A DNA stretch of 36,926 nucleotides from an uncultured Collinsella sp. (GCA_959028445.1 CAUFRY010000020.1:1-36926), one strand, 5' to 3'. Shown: positions 6,806 to 15,501, counted from the stretch's first letter. Notes: a model not told the origin generated them from the sequence alone. Made by a program: numbers and translations.

Positions 6806-8227
6806 TTAGGCCATGAGCAGGCCGGTCTCTGCGACGTTCTTGTACCAGTACGCGCTCGCCTTGGGATAGCGCTTCTGGGTCTCAAAGTCGATGTAGAACA
6901 GGCCGTAACGTTTGTTATAGCCGTTGGTCCAGGAGAACTGGTCCTGCAGCGACCACACAAAGTAACCGTCGACGTTTACGCCGCCGTCGATTGCCCTGAG
7001 GATCCATGCGAGATGCTGACGCATGTAGTCGATGCGAGGGGCGTCGTCGATAAAGCCGTCCTCGAAGTCGTCCTTATAGCCCATGCCGTTCTCGGTGATG
7101 TAGATCTTCTTGTAATTGGGGTAATCGTTCTTAATGCGGAGCAGCAGGTCGTAGAGGCCCTCGGGATAGATGATCCAGTCCCAATCGGTGGTGGGAACGC
7201 CTTCGCGCACGCATGACTCACCAACGCCCTTGAGGAACCAGCGCGAGGAGCCCTTGTCGCCGGTGCCATTGTGGTTGATGTCGTTTTCGCCCTCGGCGGC
7301 ACGCAGGAACTGACACTTGTAGGTGTTGACGCCCAGGCAATCGTTGTAGGGGAGCGCGGCGGTCAGCGCGGCGATGTCCTCGTCGCGGACGTCGAGCTCG
7401 CCGCCGGCGATATGGGCCAGCTTGGTCGCAGCCTCCATGGTGTCGGCTGCATAGTGGCCGCGGAAGGTAGCGTCGAGTACCCAGCGGTTGTTGATGACGT
7501 CGGCCATGCGAGCTGCCTCGCAGTCGGCGGCGTTGTTGGGATCGAGGGGATACTTGGGCTCCAGGTTCTGGACAATGCCGATCTCGCCCTCAAAGCCGCC
7601 CTCATGGAAGGCGACGACAGCCTTGGCGTGGGCCACCATCATGTTGTGCATGAGCTGGAAGGCCTTGTCCAGGCGATACTTCTCGCCGTGCGGCCAGTTG
7701 CCGACGATAAAGCTGCCCTCGGCGGTCGCGGGAATCTCGTTAAAGGTAAACCAGTGCTTGACCTCGGTGAACTCGGCAAAGCAGAACTTGGCGTACTCGA
7801 CAAAGGCGTCGATCGTCGTGCGCGTCAGGAAGCCCTCGCCGCCGTTCTGGTAAAAGGCCTCAGGTGTATCAAAGTGATCAAGCGTGACATAGGGGATAAC
7901 GCCGGCATTATTGCAGGTGGCAAAGAGCTCGTGATAGAAGGCAACACCCTCGGGGTTAATCTCGCCAGTGCCGTTGGGGAAGATGCGGCTCCAAGCGATG
8001 GAGACGCGGATACCGTTGATGCCGAAGCGCTGGCACAGGTCGATATCGACCGTGTACTTGTTGTAGAAATCGCTTGCGGGATCGGGGGAGAAGCGACCCT
8101 GAGCTGCCAGGAAATCGTCCCAGGGCACTTTGCCCTTGCCGTGCGTGCGGGTCTCGCCCTCAACCTGGTAAGCGGCGGTGGCGCCGCCAAACACAAAGCC
8201 GTCGGGGAACTGCATGGGGTTGGTCAT
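6806..8227 (-). CDS. lacG: 6-phospho-beta-galactosidase, module 1
   Basis: This GH1 enzyme hydrolyses PTS-imported phospho-beta-galactosides such as lactose-6-phosphate to galactose-6-phosphate plus the aglycone. The 473-residue product has the acid/base Glu164 in FTFNEI and the nucleophile Glu379 in YITENGMG. Ser432, Lys439 and Tyr441 in FSWTNGYNKRYG match the phosphate-binding Ser, Lys and Tyr known from lactococcal LacG. AAAGGA lies before ATG 8227. It is the second gene of lacE1-lacG1, after a 75-nt gap with a hairpin. It is more like LacG3 (shared GGATAAYQVEGETRTHGKGK) than LacG2. A 6-phospho-beta-glucosidase role cannot be fully excluded without assay. Confidence 0.92.
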   Translation of the reverse strand: MTNPMQFPDGFVFGGATAAYQVEGETRTHGKGKVPWDDFLAAQGRFSPDPASDFYNKYTVDIDLCQRFGINGIRVSIAWSRIFPNGTGEINPEGVAFYHELFATCNNAGVIPYVTLDHFDTPEAFYQNGGEGFLTRTTIDAFVEYAKFCFAEFTEVKHWFTFNEIPATAEGSFIVGNWPHGEKYRLDKAFQLMHNMMVAHAKAVVAFHEGGFEGEIGIVQNLEPKYPLDPNNAADCEAARMADVINNRWVLDATFRGHYAADTMEAATKLAHIAGGELDVRDEDIAALTAALPYNDCLGVNTYKCQFLRAAEGENDINHNGTGDKGSSRWFLKGVGESCVREGVPTTDWDWIIYPEGLYDLLLRIKNDYPNYKKIYITENGMGYKDDFEDGFIDDAPRIDYMRQHLAWILRAIDGGVNVDGYFVWSLQDQFSWTNGYNKRYGLFYIDFETQKRYPKASAYWYKNVAETGLLMA

Positions 8228-8261
8228 GAGTCATCCTTTCTGTGGGATACGAATAGGGAGA

Positions 8262-8288
8262 GGTGCCCGAACCGGGAATCCGGGCACC
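8262..8288. other. Intercistronic hairpin between lacE1 and lacG1
   Basis: GGTGCCCG and CGGGCACC form a GC-rich 8-bp stem with an 11-nt loop in the 75-nt lacE1-lacG1 gap. No T-run follows on the minus strand, so it is more likely an mRNA stability or processing element than a terminator. Confidence 0.6.
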
Positions 8289-8302
8289 AACAGAGGGAGG
8301 AA

Positions 8303-10081
8303 CTAGTCGAGGTTCTCGCGGAGCCACTTGATGGCGCCAGCGGGGTCGCGAGTAAGGTCGATATATTCCTTACCGCGGGGAGCGAGCAGCTTAATGCCCA
8401 GGCGATCGGTGTCGGCCTTCATGTCGTTGTAGTAGCTACGAACCTGCGGGGCGAGCACGATAACGTCGTACTGATCCATGATGGCAGTGTGCTGGCCATA
8501 GGCGCCTGCGGAGGAAGCGATGTTCTCTCCGGTCTGCGCAGCACCTTCCTTGATGGCGTTGGCGAGCATGGCAGAGGTGCCGGCGCCGGCGCACAGGACG
8601 AGGACCTTCAGGCCATCGACATCCTTCTTAGCGGATGCGTCGGCTGCGGGCTCGGGCTGATCGGCGACAGGCTCGCTGTCGGCGGCAGCGGCGGTCGGCT
8701 CGACGGAAGCGGTAGCCTGCTCGACAGCGGGCGCAGGGGCGTTGGCGGCGATGGTGGCAGCACCATCGGACTCGAGACCCAGCTCGGCGGCGCGCTCGGC
8801 CTCCTGGTCGCAGAGCAGCTTATCGTATGCCTTCAAGAACGGCAGGTAGATGATGGCGTCCAGCAAGATGATGATCGCGACAAACACCAGGGCGATAAGC
8901 TGGAAGTTCGTGGTAATGAAGATGCCGATGGGGGCAGGGGTAGCCCAAGGCACCACGAAGGAGAAGCCGTTCATGCCCACGTTGTCGATAAAGAACTTGG
9001 CAACACTCACGTTGACGCAGCCGGCGGCAACAAAGGGGATGAGCATGTAGGGGTTAAGGATCATCGGCGCGCCAAAGAGCAGCGGTTCGTTGACGGCGAA
9101 GGCAACAGGAACAATCGAGGCCTTACCGACGGCCTTGAGCTGCTTGGACTTCATAAAGAGAATCAGTAGAAGTGGCACGATGAACGTGGCGCCGGTGCCG
9201 CCGAACTCACCCACGAGCGACATGTTGAAGGTGAGGGAATGGGCGGGGTGACCACCGGCCAGCAGAACCTGCAGGTTCTCGGCCTGGTTGGCAAGACGGA
9301 TGGGGTCGATGCCCGGCTGGACGATCGAGGGACCGTGGACGCCGATGAACCAGAAGAACGCGGTGGCTGCCTGGATAAGGATAAGGCCAGGATAGGTTTC
9401 TGCAGCGGTAAAGAGCGGGGAGAGCAGTTTGATAAGCAGCTCGGAGAACGGAACGCCCATGAGGTTGCGCACGACGACATCGATAATGCCGCAGATGATG
9501 ACGGCGCCGCCGAAGGGGATAATGTCGCGGAAGTTCTGAGCGATGGCGCCCGGAACCTCCTTGGGCAGCTTAATGGTCAAATCGCGCGAGACGCAGAATT
9601 TGTAGACCCACACGGTAATGAACGCGGCGATATAGGCCGAGAACAGACCGCGCGTGCCCATGCTGGTGCAATCGAAGACCGAAAGTTCGGAGCCGTTGAA
9701 CTTGGTGGTGAACTGCGTGACTGCGAGCAGCAGCATGCTGCACTGGGCGGCCACCATGGTGGAACCGTCGTTGAGCACTTTGCCGGCGGGCATGCGACGG
9801 TTCATGGATGCCGTGAAGTTCTTGGCGGTGGTGCCGGCAACCATGATGCCCATGACGCCCATGGTGAAGTTGTACAGCTTGTTGCACCAGTCGATGAGCG
9901 GCTGGGGCAGCGTGATGCCAACTACGCCGGGAAGCGTGGCGATCAGCAGGAAGATCGAAGAGGTAAGGACAATGGGCATGCACCCAAGGAATCCGTCCTT
10001 GATGGCCTGGAGGTATATGTTCCTCGAGATCTTCTCAAAGAACGGCTGATGCTTTTCGAGCATCTTTACGATGGCGTCCAT
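8303..10081 (-). CDS. lacE: Lactose-type PTS permease IICB, module 1
   Basis: This membrane permease (592 residues) phosphorylates its sugar during import. The N-terminal IIC domain (about residues 1-430) has the lactose/cellobiose-family motifs FFWFIGVHGPSIVQPG and FAVNEPLLFGAP, which form the sugar site. A long Ala/Pro/Glu-rich linker (about 435-488) leads to a IIB domain with KVLVLCAGAGTSAMLA, phospho-acceptor Cys497. No IIA is fused, so the single LacF at 21664 must serve it. AAAGGAG precedes ATG 10081. It is the first gene of lacE1-lacG1, divergent from lacI1, with a 24-bp palindromic operator between them. Substrate is inferred from the lacG partner. Confidence 0.92.
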   Translation of the reverse strand: MDAIVKMLEKHQPFFEKISRNIYLQAIKDGFLGCMPIVLTSSIFLLIATLPGVVGITLPQPLIDWCNKLYNFTMGVMGIMVAGTTAKNFTASMNRRMPAGKVLNDGSTMVAAQCSMLLLAVTQFTTKFNGSELSVFDCTSMGTRGLFSAYIAAFITVWVYKFCVSRDLTIKLPKEVPGAIAQNFRDIIPFGGAVIICGIIDVVVRNLMGVPFSELLIKLLSPLFTAAETYPGLILIQAATAFFWFIGVHGPSIVQPGIDPIRLANQAENLQVLLAGGHPAHSLTFNMSLVGEFGGTGATFIVPLLLILFMKSKQLKAVGKASIVPVAFAVNEPLLFGAPMILNPYMLIPFVAAGCVNVSVAKFFIDNVGMNGFSFVVPWATPAPIGIFITTNFQLIALVFVAIIILLDAIIYLPFLKAYDKLLCDQEAERAAELGLESDGAATIAANAPAPAVEQATASVEPTAAAADSEPVADQPEPAADASAKKDVDGLKVLVLCAGAGTSAMLANAIKEGAAQTGENIASSAGAYGQHTAIMDQYDVIVLAPQVRSYYNDMKADTDRLGIKLLAPRGKEYIDLTRDPAGAIKWLRENLD

Positions 10082-10157
10082 AGAGCTCCTTTACTACTTG
10101 ATGCGCGATGCATGTGGATGGAACTGGTCGTCGATGGATGGTCAGGACTGCCCGGAA

Positions 10158-10178
10158 GCCTTCCTGCTTAAGGAAGGC
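10158..10178 (-). other. Leader hairpin of lacE1
   Basis: GCCTTCC and GGAAGGC form a perfect 7-bp stem with a 7-nt loop between the operator and the lacE1 ribosome binding site. It would lie in the 5' leader. Role unknown. Confidence 0.4.
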
Positions 10179-10182
10179 ATTG

Positions 10183-10206
10183 CGAAATGACAACGTTGTC
10201 ATTTCG
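10183..10206. promoter_or_regulatory. 24-bp perfect palindromic operator of module 1
   Basis: The palindrome is centred on AACGTT, with core TGACAACGTTGTCA extended by AAAT/ATTT and CG flanks. A second TGACAACGT half-like site follows at 10211. It matches the shape of LacI-family operators (central CG) and sits between divergent lacE1 and lacI1, so LacI1 is the likely ligand. Confidence 0.75.
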
Positions 10207-10255
10207 TTAATGACAACGTAAGACATTTTTGGAAGAGCAACAAGGATATACGGGT

Positions 10256-10283
10256 GAGTGGTCGATATTGTCCGGTAAACGGT
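10256..10283 (+). promoter_or_regulatory. Two-box direct repeat upstream of lacI1
   Basis: GAGTGGT (10256-10262) and AAACGGT (10277-10283) start 21 bp apart. The second box is the full CGGTAAACGGT (10273-10283) and runs into TTGATT, a possible lacI1 -35. The first box is degenerate. Confidence 0.5.
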
Positions 10284-10356
10284 TGATTTATCAGTCAGGC
10301 AGGTAGTGTATGCTAGAACGCAAAAAGCAAGCGATGCAAAACCGACTGGAGAAGCA

Positions 10357-11367
10357 GTGGCAACGATGGACAAGAAAAACGTCTCGATGAACGATGTGGC
10401 GATTGCCGCGGGTGTTTCTCTCAAGACGGTTTCGCGTGTGATCAACGAGCCCGATAGCGTGCGAGAGTCGACACGCGATAAGGTCCATGCGGCCATGGAG
10501 GCGCTCGGGTTCCGGGCGAACTTTGCCGCGCGTTCACTCAAGTTGGGCCGTTACGGGTGCATCGGCGTGGTGATGTTCCACTTGTCGGGCGGCGCCGTGG
10601 ACATGATTGACGGTATCGCCGATGCCGCCGAGGAACGCGGCTTTGCGCTCACGATGATTAAGAAGCGCGCAGGGGAGAAGATGACCCTTGCCGATGCGGC
10701 GCGCAGGATGTCGCAGCTGCCTGTTGATGGCATGATCTTCAACCTGCGTCAGATGGTCGATGACTTTGATACCTTTGAGGCGCCGAAAGACCTCAAGACG
10801 GTGATTATCACACCGATGGAGCATCCTACCTGCTCTACCGTCAGTGACGATCAAGAGGGTGGTGCGCGCATGGCGTGCGAGTACTTCTTGGATCATGGTC
10901 ACAAGAACGTGTATTTCGTTTCGGGTAAGAAAGAGTCGCTGTCGAGCCAGTGCCGTATGAAAGGTTGGCGTGCGGCACTCGAGGCACGTGGTATTGAGCC
11001 GCCCGAGCCTCTGCAAGGCGATTGGAATGCGGATAGTGGCTATGCCGCGGGCCTTGTGCTTGCCGATAAACCCGATTGCACGGCGGTCCTCGCTGCTAAC
11101 GACTGCATGGCAAACGGCGTGATGATGGCTCTACGTGACAAAGGGCTCAGTGTGCCCGACGACGTGTCCGTGATCGGATTCGACGATGAGCTCTACAAGA
11201 CGATACCTAATTCGATTCTGACGTCGGTGAAGTTTCGCCACCGCGAGCTGGGCGTCCGTGCGCTTAACGAGGTCGTCGCAGGTCTGGAAGCCCCGAGCTC
11301 CAGAAGCCGTACGCTCGTCTCGGGCGTGTTGGTCGAGCGTTCCAGCGTAAAGGACCTGCGGGCGTAG
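10357..11367 (+). CDS. LacI-family regulator of module 1
   Basis: This 336-residue repressor has an N-terminal LacI helix-turn-helix (MNDVAIAAGVSLKTVSRVIN) and hinge helix (FRANFAARSLKLG). A periplasmic-binding-protein-like effector domain follows, with LPVDGMIFNLRQM, AANDCMANGVMMAL and SVIGFDDELYK. Start choice: GTG 10357 has GGAG 5 bases upstream; ATG 10366 is an alternative, while ATG 10306 lies within the probable promoter. It is divergent from lacE1-lacG1 with a palindromic operator between, so it likely represses that operon and itself. Its recognition helix (SLKTVSRVINEPDSV) differs from the three other LacI paralogues here, in line with its distinct operator. The effector is unknown. 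Confidence 0.9.
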   Translation: MATMDKKNVSMNDVAIAAGVSLKTVSRVINEPDSVRESTRDKVHAAMEALGFRANFAARSLKLGRYGCIGVVMFHLSGGAVDMIDGIADAAEERGFALTMIKKRAGEKMTLADAARRMSQLPVDGMIFNLRQMVDDFDTFEAPKDLKTVIITPMEHPTCSTVSDDQEGGARMACEYFLDHGHKNVYFVSGKKESLSSQCRMKGWRAALEARGIEPPEPLQGDWNADSGYAAGLVLADKPDCTAVLAANDCMANGVMMALRDKGLSVPDDVSVIGFDDELYKTIPNSILTSVKFRHRELGVRALNEVVAGLEAPSSRSRTLVSGVLVERSSVKDLRA

Positions 11368-11384
11368 ACGTGCTCGGCCTGCTC

Positions 11385-11441
11385 GTCTAAATCTGTAACA
11401 GGTGGGACCCGAAAACTCGGCTAGATGTTACAGATTTAGAC
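11385..11441. repeat. TGTAACA/TGTTACA hairpin repeat, copy 3
   Basis: The 16-bp arms GTCTAAATCTGTAACA and TGTTACAGATTTAGAC are perfectly complementary. Both arms share the TAAAT variant, so arm changes are compensated. The loop is of the GGGACCCGAAAACTCGG class. It begins 17 bases after the lacI1 stop. Confidence 0.88.
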
Positions 11442-11466
11442 AATTCGGCCCGGCTTATTCCGTTTG

Positions 11467-11522
11467 TCTCGATCTGTAACAGTTAGGAGTGAAATGACCA
11501 GCCAGGTGTTACAGATCTAGAT
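11467..11522. repeat. TGTAACA/TGTTACA hairpin repeat, copy 4
   Basis: The arms TCTCGATCTGTAACA and TGTTACAGATCTAGA pair with one or two mismatches. The loop (AGGAGTGAAATGACCAGCC) differs from the two main classes. This is the most divergent copy. Confidence 0.8.
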
Positions 11523-11546
11523 TGATTGGATTGACCCATCTGTTTG

Positions 11547-11601
11547 TCTCGATCTGTAACATCTAAGCGGTCAAAAGCGGTCTACATGTTACAGATTGAG
11601 A
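11547..11601. repeat. TGTAACA/TGTTACA hairpin repeat, copy 5
   Basis: The arms TCTCGATCTGTAACAT and ATGTTACAGATTGAGA pair over 16 bp with one wobble. The loop contains GCGGTCAAAAGCGG, as in copy 7. Confidence 0.85.
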
Positions 11602-11620
11602 TTTTTGGCTTGGCCTGTGC

Positions 11621-11685
11621 GTTCACCTCGATCTGTAACAGCTGGGACCCAAAAACTCGGCTAGATGTTACAGATTGAGATGAAC
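11621..11685. repeat. TGTAACA/TGTTACA hairpin repeat, copy 6
   Basis: The arms run from GTTCACCTCGATCTGTAACA to its near complement ending GAGATGAAC (20 bp, with wobbles). The loop GGGACCCAAAAACTCGGCTAG is the same class as copies 3 and 8. Confidence 0.86.
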
Positions 11686-11708
11686 AGGAGGGCGGGTGCG
11701 GTCTAAAC

Positions 11709-11751
11709 AAAATGGCCCGCGCATCACGCATCGATGCACGGGCCATTTTTT
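11709..11751. terminator. Bidirectional terminator between lacI1 and lacE2
   Basis: AAAATGGCCCG and CGGGCCATTTT pair over 11 bp around a 19-nt loop. Six T follow on the plus strand and four on the minus strand, so it can end both the lacI1 and the lacG2-lacE2 transcripts. Confidence 0.75.
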
Positions 11752-11780
11752 GTCTGCGAGCGGCAGGTGGCGTCAGCGTC

Positions 11781-13541
11781 TTATGCCTTGAGGTTTTCCT
11801 CGATCCAGGCGACGGCACCCTTGGGATCCTTAGTGAGGTCGATGTACTGTTTGCCCTTGGGCGACAGCAGCGTGATGCCCAGGCGGTCGGTGTCGGCCTT
11901 CATCTCGTTGTAATAGGTGCGAACCTGCGGAGCCAGGACGATGACGTTGTACTGGTCCATGATGGCGTAGTGGCTGCCGTAGGCACCGGCGTTGGCGGTA
12001 ATGTCGATGCCCAGCTCGTCGGCGCCTTCCTTAAGCGCGTTGGCGAGCAGTGCAGAGGTGCCGGCGCCAGCGCACAGAACCAGAACCCTCAGATCCTTGC
12101 CCTTAAGGGCGGACGGAGCTGCGGAGGCCTCGGTGGCAGAAGCGGTCTCGACAACAGGAGCCTCAACGGCGGGGGCGGCAGCGGTCTTGACGGCCTTGGT
12201 CTCCTCGGCCTCTTCTTCGGCCAGGGTCTCGGCCTCCTGCTTGCACAGGACGTTGTCGTAGGCCTTGCAGAACGGGTAGTAGATCAAGAAGTCAACGACC
12301 AGCAGGACGACAACCAGGACCAGAGAGATCGGCTGGAAGTTGGTGTCGATGAAGGTGCCGATCGGTCCGGGGAGTGCCCACGGCATGGCATAGATAAAGC
12401 CGTTCATGCCCAAAAAGTCGATGAAGAACTTACCAATGAGGACGTTGGCCACGGGGGCAAACAGGAACGGGATCAGGAAGTACGGGTTGAGGATGATGGG
12501 CGCGGCGAACAGCAGCGGCTCGTTGACGGCGAACATCACGGGTACGACAGAGGCTTTGCCGACGGCCTTGAGCTGCTTGGAGCGCATAAAGAGCAGGAAG
12601 ATGATCGGGACAATGAACGTGGCGCCGGTGCCGCCGAGTTCGCCGATGTAGTTACCGAAGTTCTCGGTCAGGGCGAGGGCGGGGTGACCGCCGGCCTGCA
12701 GCGTGGCGAGGTTGGTGGTGATGTTGCCAAACAGCGCGGCGTTGAGGGCAGGCTTAACGACCGAGGGGCCGTGGATGCCCATGAACCAGAACAGCGGGAT
12801 CATGAACCAGATGAGGGCGAGGCCGGCGTAGGAATCGGCAGCGGCGAACAGCGGGCTCACCAGCGTGGAGATGACGTTGGCAAACGGGACGGCCAAGCAG
12901 GTGCGGCAGATAACGTCGATGACGGCGACAAACAGGATGGAGAAGCTGAAGGCGAAGATGTCGCGGAAGTTCTGGGCGATGGCGCCGGGGACTTCTTTGG
13001 GCAGCTTGATGGTGATGTCTCGCTTAATGCAGAAGGCATAGATGTTGACCGTGGCAAATGCGGCGACAAAGGAGCTCAGCAGGCCCTTGGTGCCCATGTT
13101 GTCGGTAAAGAACACCGAGACATCGGCGCCGTCGATCTTGGCACTCGTCTGGGTAACGGCCAAGATGAGCATAGCGCACATGGCGGCGACCATGGTGCTC
13201 GTGGCGTTGATGGCCTTGCCGGCAGGCATGCGGCGGTTCTTGGAGCCGGTCAGCGCGCTTGCGGTGGTGCCGGCGACCATGATGCCCACGACGCCCATCG
13301 TGAAGTTGTAAACCTTGTTGCAGAAGTTCACGACGTCGACGTTCCACCAGTCGGGCAGCGTAAAGCCGCCGACCGTGGCGACAACGCCCGGCAGGGTCGA
13401 AATAAGCAGGAAGACAGAAGAAGACAGGATGATGGGCATTGCTGCCAAAAAGCCGTCTTTAATGGCCTGAAGGTAGATGTTCTTAGAGACCTTGTCGAAG
13501 TACGGCTGACCTTTCTCCAAGAACTTAACGATCGATTCCAT
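11781..13541 (-). CDS. lacE: Lactose-type PTS permease IICB, module 2
   Basis: This membrane IICB permease (586 residues) has the same architecture as LacE1: a polytopic IIC domain with FWFMGIHGPSVVKPA and FAVNEPLLFAAP, an Ala/Glu-rich linker around residues 425-480, and a IIB domain with VLVLCAGAGTSALLA (Cys490). Its IIB tail is close to that of LacE1 (shared DTDRLGI, GKQYIDLT), more so than to LacE3. It depends on LacF for phosphate. Here it is the second gene, downstream of lacG2 across a 176-nt gap holding a hairpin, the reverse of modules 1 and 3. The transported beta-galactoside may differ from that of modules 1 and 3. Confidence 0.92.
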   Translation of the reverse strand: MESIVKFLEKGQPYFDKVSKNIYLQAIKDGFLAAMPIILSSSVFLLISTLPGVVATVGGFTLPDWWNVDVVNFCNKVYNFTMGVVGIMVAGTTASALTGSKNRRMPAGKAINATSTMVAAMCAMLILAVTQTSAKIDGADVSVFFTDNMGTKGLLSSFVAAFATVNIYAFCIKRDITIKLPKEVPGAIAQNFRDIFAFSFSILFVAVIDVICRTCLAVPFANVISTLVSPLFAAADSYAGLALIWFMIPLFWFMGIHGPSVVKPALNAALFGNITTNLATLQAGGHPALALTENFGNYIGELGGTGATFIVPIIFLLFMRSKQLKAVGKASVVPVMFAVNEPLLFAAPIILNPYFLIPFLFAPVANVLIGKFFIDFLGMNGFIYAMPWALPGPIGTFIDTNFQPISLVLVVVLLVVDFLIYYPFCKAYDNVLCKQEAETLAEEEAEETKAVKTAAAPAVEAPVVETASATEASAAPSALKGKDLRVLVLCAGAGTSALLANALKEGADELGIDITANAGAYGSHYAIMDQYNVIVLAPQVRTYYNEMKADTDRLGITLLSPKGKQYIDLTKDPKGAVAWIEENLKA

Positions 13542-13652
13542 AGTTCACGCTCCTCTTTGCATGAAATCTTAATGGCATGGACGTTGAAAACCTATATGGT
13601 CTCCCGCTTGCTAAAAGCCCGGGTGCAGGCGGGGTCGGTCCCAGGGGGAGAG

Positions 13653-13695
13653 AGGGGAGCGGCTGGGTTTGTATCGCATAGGGCCGCTCCCTTCT
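13653..13695. other. Intercistronic hairpin between lacG2 and lacE2
   Basis: GGGAGCGGC and GCCGCTCCC form a 9-bp GC-rich stem, extended by partly paired GAG/CTC flanks, in the 176-nt gap. No T-run follows on the minus strand. It has the same placement as the hairpins in modules 1 and 3. Confidence 0.6.
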
Positions 13696-13717
13696 CGGGG
13701 GAAAGCGAGGCGATGCG

Positions 13718-15160
13718 CTACTGCGCGTCCGCCATAGTGTCGGCGAGCTCCTTGTACCAGAGTGCCGACTGCTTGATGTAGCGTTTTTGCGTGTCGAAGT
13801 CGATGTAGAACAGGCCGTAGCGCTTGTTATAGCCATTGGCCCACGAGAACTGGTCCTGCAGGCTCCAGATAAAGTAGCCCTGGACGTCGACGCCCTCGGC
13901 GCGCGCCTGGAGCACCTTCTCCATGTGCTGGTCGACAAAGTCGATGCGCTCGGGATCGGCGACGATGCCGTTTGCGTCGGGCTCGGGGTCCTTGTGGCCC
14001 AGGCCGTTTTCGGTGATATAGATGACGGGGAGGTTGGGATAGGTGGCGCTGATGTGCTTGAGCGTGTCGTAGAGGCCTTGCGGGTAGATGAGCCAATCCC
14101 AGTCGGTGGTGGGGATACCCGGCATATCGACCTGCTGCCCGACGCCCTTAAACTTAAAGCACGAGGTGCCCTTGTCTCCGGTGCCGTTAAAGCTGTTGGT
14201 GGACTCGCCATCGTAGGCGGCGATAAACGCCGACTGATAGTAGTTGAGGCCGAACATATCGTTGCGGGGCGCCGCCTTGGCGAGCTCCTCCATGTCGCTG
14301 TCCTCAACCGTAAGTGTGGCGTTGTTGGCACGCAGAATCTCGTTGATGAGTGAGAGGGTGCGCGCGGAGTAGTGACCCAGGAAGGCGCCGTCCATGATGA
14401 AGTCGGTGTAGAAGGCGTTGTACAGGTCGGCGGCGTGCTGGTCGGCGGGCGAGTCGGTGGCAGGATATGCCGGCGTCAGGACGTTGACCATGCCAATGCG
14501 TCCGCCCAGGTGCTCGGTCTCGTCAAGATCCTTATACAGGTTGACGGCGCGGGCGTGGGCAACGAGCTCGTTGTGCTGGCTCTGGATGCCGCTCGTCACA
14601 TCAAAGTGATGGTTGGGCGGGAAGTTGCCTTGGATGTATTGGGAGTGCGAGAGGCTGATGAGCTCGTTGATGGTGAACCAATTCTTGACCTCGCGGAACT
14701 CGCGGAAGCAGAACTCGGCATAGCGCACATAGGCGTCGACGGTCTTGCGGTTGAGCCAGTCGCCCTGGTTGAACAGGGCGGCGGGGGAGTCAAAGTGATG
14801 CAGGGACACATAGGGCTCGACGCCATACTTTTTGCAGCAGGCGAACAGCTCGTGGTAGTGCTTAACGCCCTCGGCGAGGGGTTCGGCATCGTCGCCGTTG
14901 GGGAAGATGCGGGTCCAGGCGATGGACACACGAATGGCGTTGAGTCCATGCTCGGCAGAAAGGCGGATATCCTCCTCGTAGCGGTTGTAGAAATCACTGG
15001 CCGGGTCGGGCAAAAAGCGACCCTGGGCGACAAGGTAATCGTCCCACATGGTCTTACCCTTGCCTGCCACCTTCGTGGAACCTTCCGTTTGGTACGCGGC
15101 GGTTGCGGCGCCCCAAACAAAGCCCTTCGGCAGCTGCTGTACGCGGTTTAGCAAAGACAT
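13718..15160 (-). CDS. lacG: 6-phospho-beta-galactosidase, module 2
   Basis: This GH1 enzyme (480 residues) cleaves phosphorylated beta-galactosides. The acid/base is Glu166 in WFTINELISL and the nucleophile is Glu384 in YITENGLGHK. The phosphate-pocket Ser439, Lys446 and Tyr448 are conserved in FSWANGYNKRYG. It is clearly diverged from LacG1 and LacG3 (FVWGAATAAYQTEGSTKVAG at the N-terminus, NELISLSHSQYIQG after the acid/base), which suggests a different aglycone preference. ATG 15160 is about 9 bases from an AGAGG motif; ATG 15166 in the same frame is also possible. It is first in lacG2-lacE2 and divergent from lacI2, with two operator copies just upstream. Confidence 0.9.
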   Translation of the reverse strand: MSLLNRVQQLPKGFVWGAATAAYQTEGSTKVAGKGKTMWDDYLVAQGRFLPDPASDFYNRYEEDIRLSAEHGLNAIRVSIAWTRIFPNGDDAEPLAEGVKHYHELFACCKKYGVEPYVSLHHFDSPAALFNQGDWLNRKTVDAYVRYAEFCFREFREVKNWFTINELISLSHSQYIQGNFPPNHHFDVTSGIQSQHNELVAHARAVNLYKDLDETEHLGGRIGMVNVLTPAYPATDSPADQHAADLYNAFYTDFIMDGAFLGHYSARTLSLINEILRANNATLTVEDSDMEELAKAAPRNDMFGLNYYQSAFIAAYDGESTNSFNGTGDKGTSCFKFKGVGQQVDMPGIPTTDWDWLIYPQGLYDTLKHISATYPNLPVIYITENGLGHKDPEPDANGIVADPERIDFVDQHMEKVLQARAEGVDVQGYFIWSLQDQFSWANGYNKRYGLFYIDFDTQKRYIKQSALWYKELADTMADAQ

Positions 15161-15281
15161 ATGCATACATCCTCTCGTCTCGCTGTTCGATATTGTGCGT
15201 TTGCGCTCAGGAGGCTCCCTGGTTAGCGTTCAGCGGTGATAAAGCCCGATAAACACTATCTTAAAATGATTAGAACCAAAA

Positions 15282-15295
15282 TGAGCACGTGAACA
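15282..15295. promoter_or_regulatory. Module 2 operator copy a (TGAGCACGTGAACA)
   Basis: This is a LacI-type operator with a central CG. It lies in the lacG2-lacI2 gap, with its centre 22 bp from copy b, so both sites face the same side of the helix. Confidence 0.6.
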
Positions 15296-15303
15296 TTTGA
15301 CAA

Positions 15304-15317
15304 TGGGCACGTTAACA
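15304..15317. promoter_or_regulatory. Module 2 operator copy b (TGGGCACGTTAACA)
   Basis: Direct repeat of copy a with 12 of 14 bases shared. The right half GTTAACA is also the right half of the galKT operators. Confidence 0.62.
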
Positions 15318-15360
15318 TCCGGCTGGGATGTATAGAAACAAAACAACTTCAAACAGCTGC

Positions 15361-15388
15361 GAACGGTTGTATTTGTTCGGTAAGCGGT
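15361..15388 (+). promoter_or_regulatory. Two-box direct repeat upstream of lacI2
   Basis: GAACGGT (15361-15367) and AAGCGGT (15382-15388) start exactly 21 bp apart. The second is within CGGTAAGCGGT (15378-15388) and lies 5 bases before a TTGACA -35 box. Confidence 0.6.
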
Positions 15389-15393
15389 TTTGA

Positions 15394-15423
15394 TTGACAG
15401 AAGTTTTCATGTTGTGGTATATG
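15394..15423 (+). promoter_or_regulatory. Predicted lacI2 promoter
   Basis: A consensus -35 TTGACA (15394-15399) is followed after 18 bases by TATATG (15418-15423). The two-box element abuts the -35, and operator copy c lies just downstream of the -10. Confidence 0.5.
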
Positions 15424-15435
15424 GCTCGGGTATCA

Positions 15436-15449
15436 TGAGCACGTTATCA
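15436..15449. promoter_or_regulatory. Module 2 operator copy c (TGAGCACGTTATCA)
   Basis: Third copy of the module 2 operator, downstream of the predicted lacI2 -10 box. This placement would let LacI2 repress its own gene and form a loop with copies a and b about 130-155 bp away. Confidence 0.6.
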
Positions 15450-15501
15450 ATGTATGTACGATGCGCCATGGGCGCGGGGAATAGTTGGGAAGCAGGTTAG
15501 C

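Noticed and set aside
7271..9169. 632-codon plus-strand open frame opposite lacG1 and lacE1
   Set aside because: It crosses the gap between two real minus-strand genes and has no recognisable domain. Codon bias explains it.
10306..10356. Upstream ATG of lacI1 as the true start
   Set aside because: The codon lies at or before the likely transcription start and has no ribosome binding site. GTG 10357 with GGAG fits better.
11712..13781. 689-codon plus-strand open frame opposite lacE2
   Set aside because: This is the longest frame of the window, but it is an antisense shadow with Asp/Gly/Gln/Arg low complexity, starting inside a terminator hairpin.
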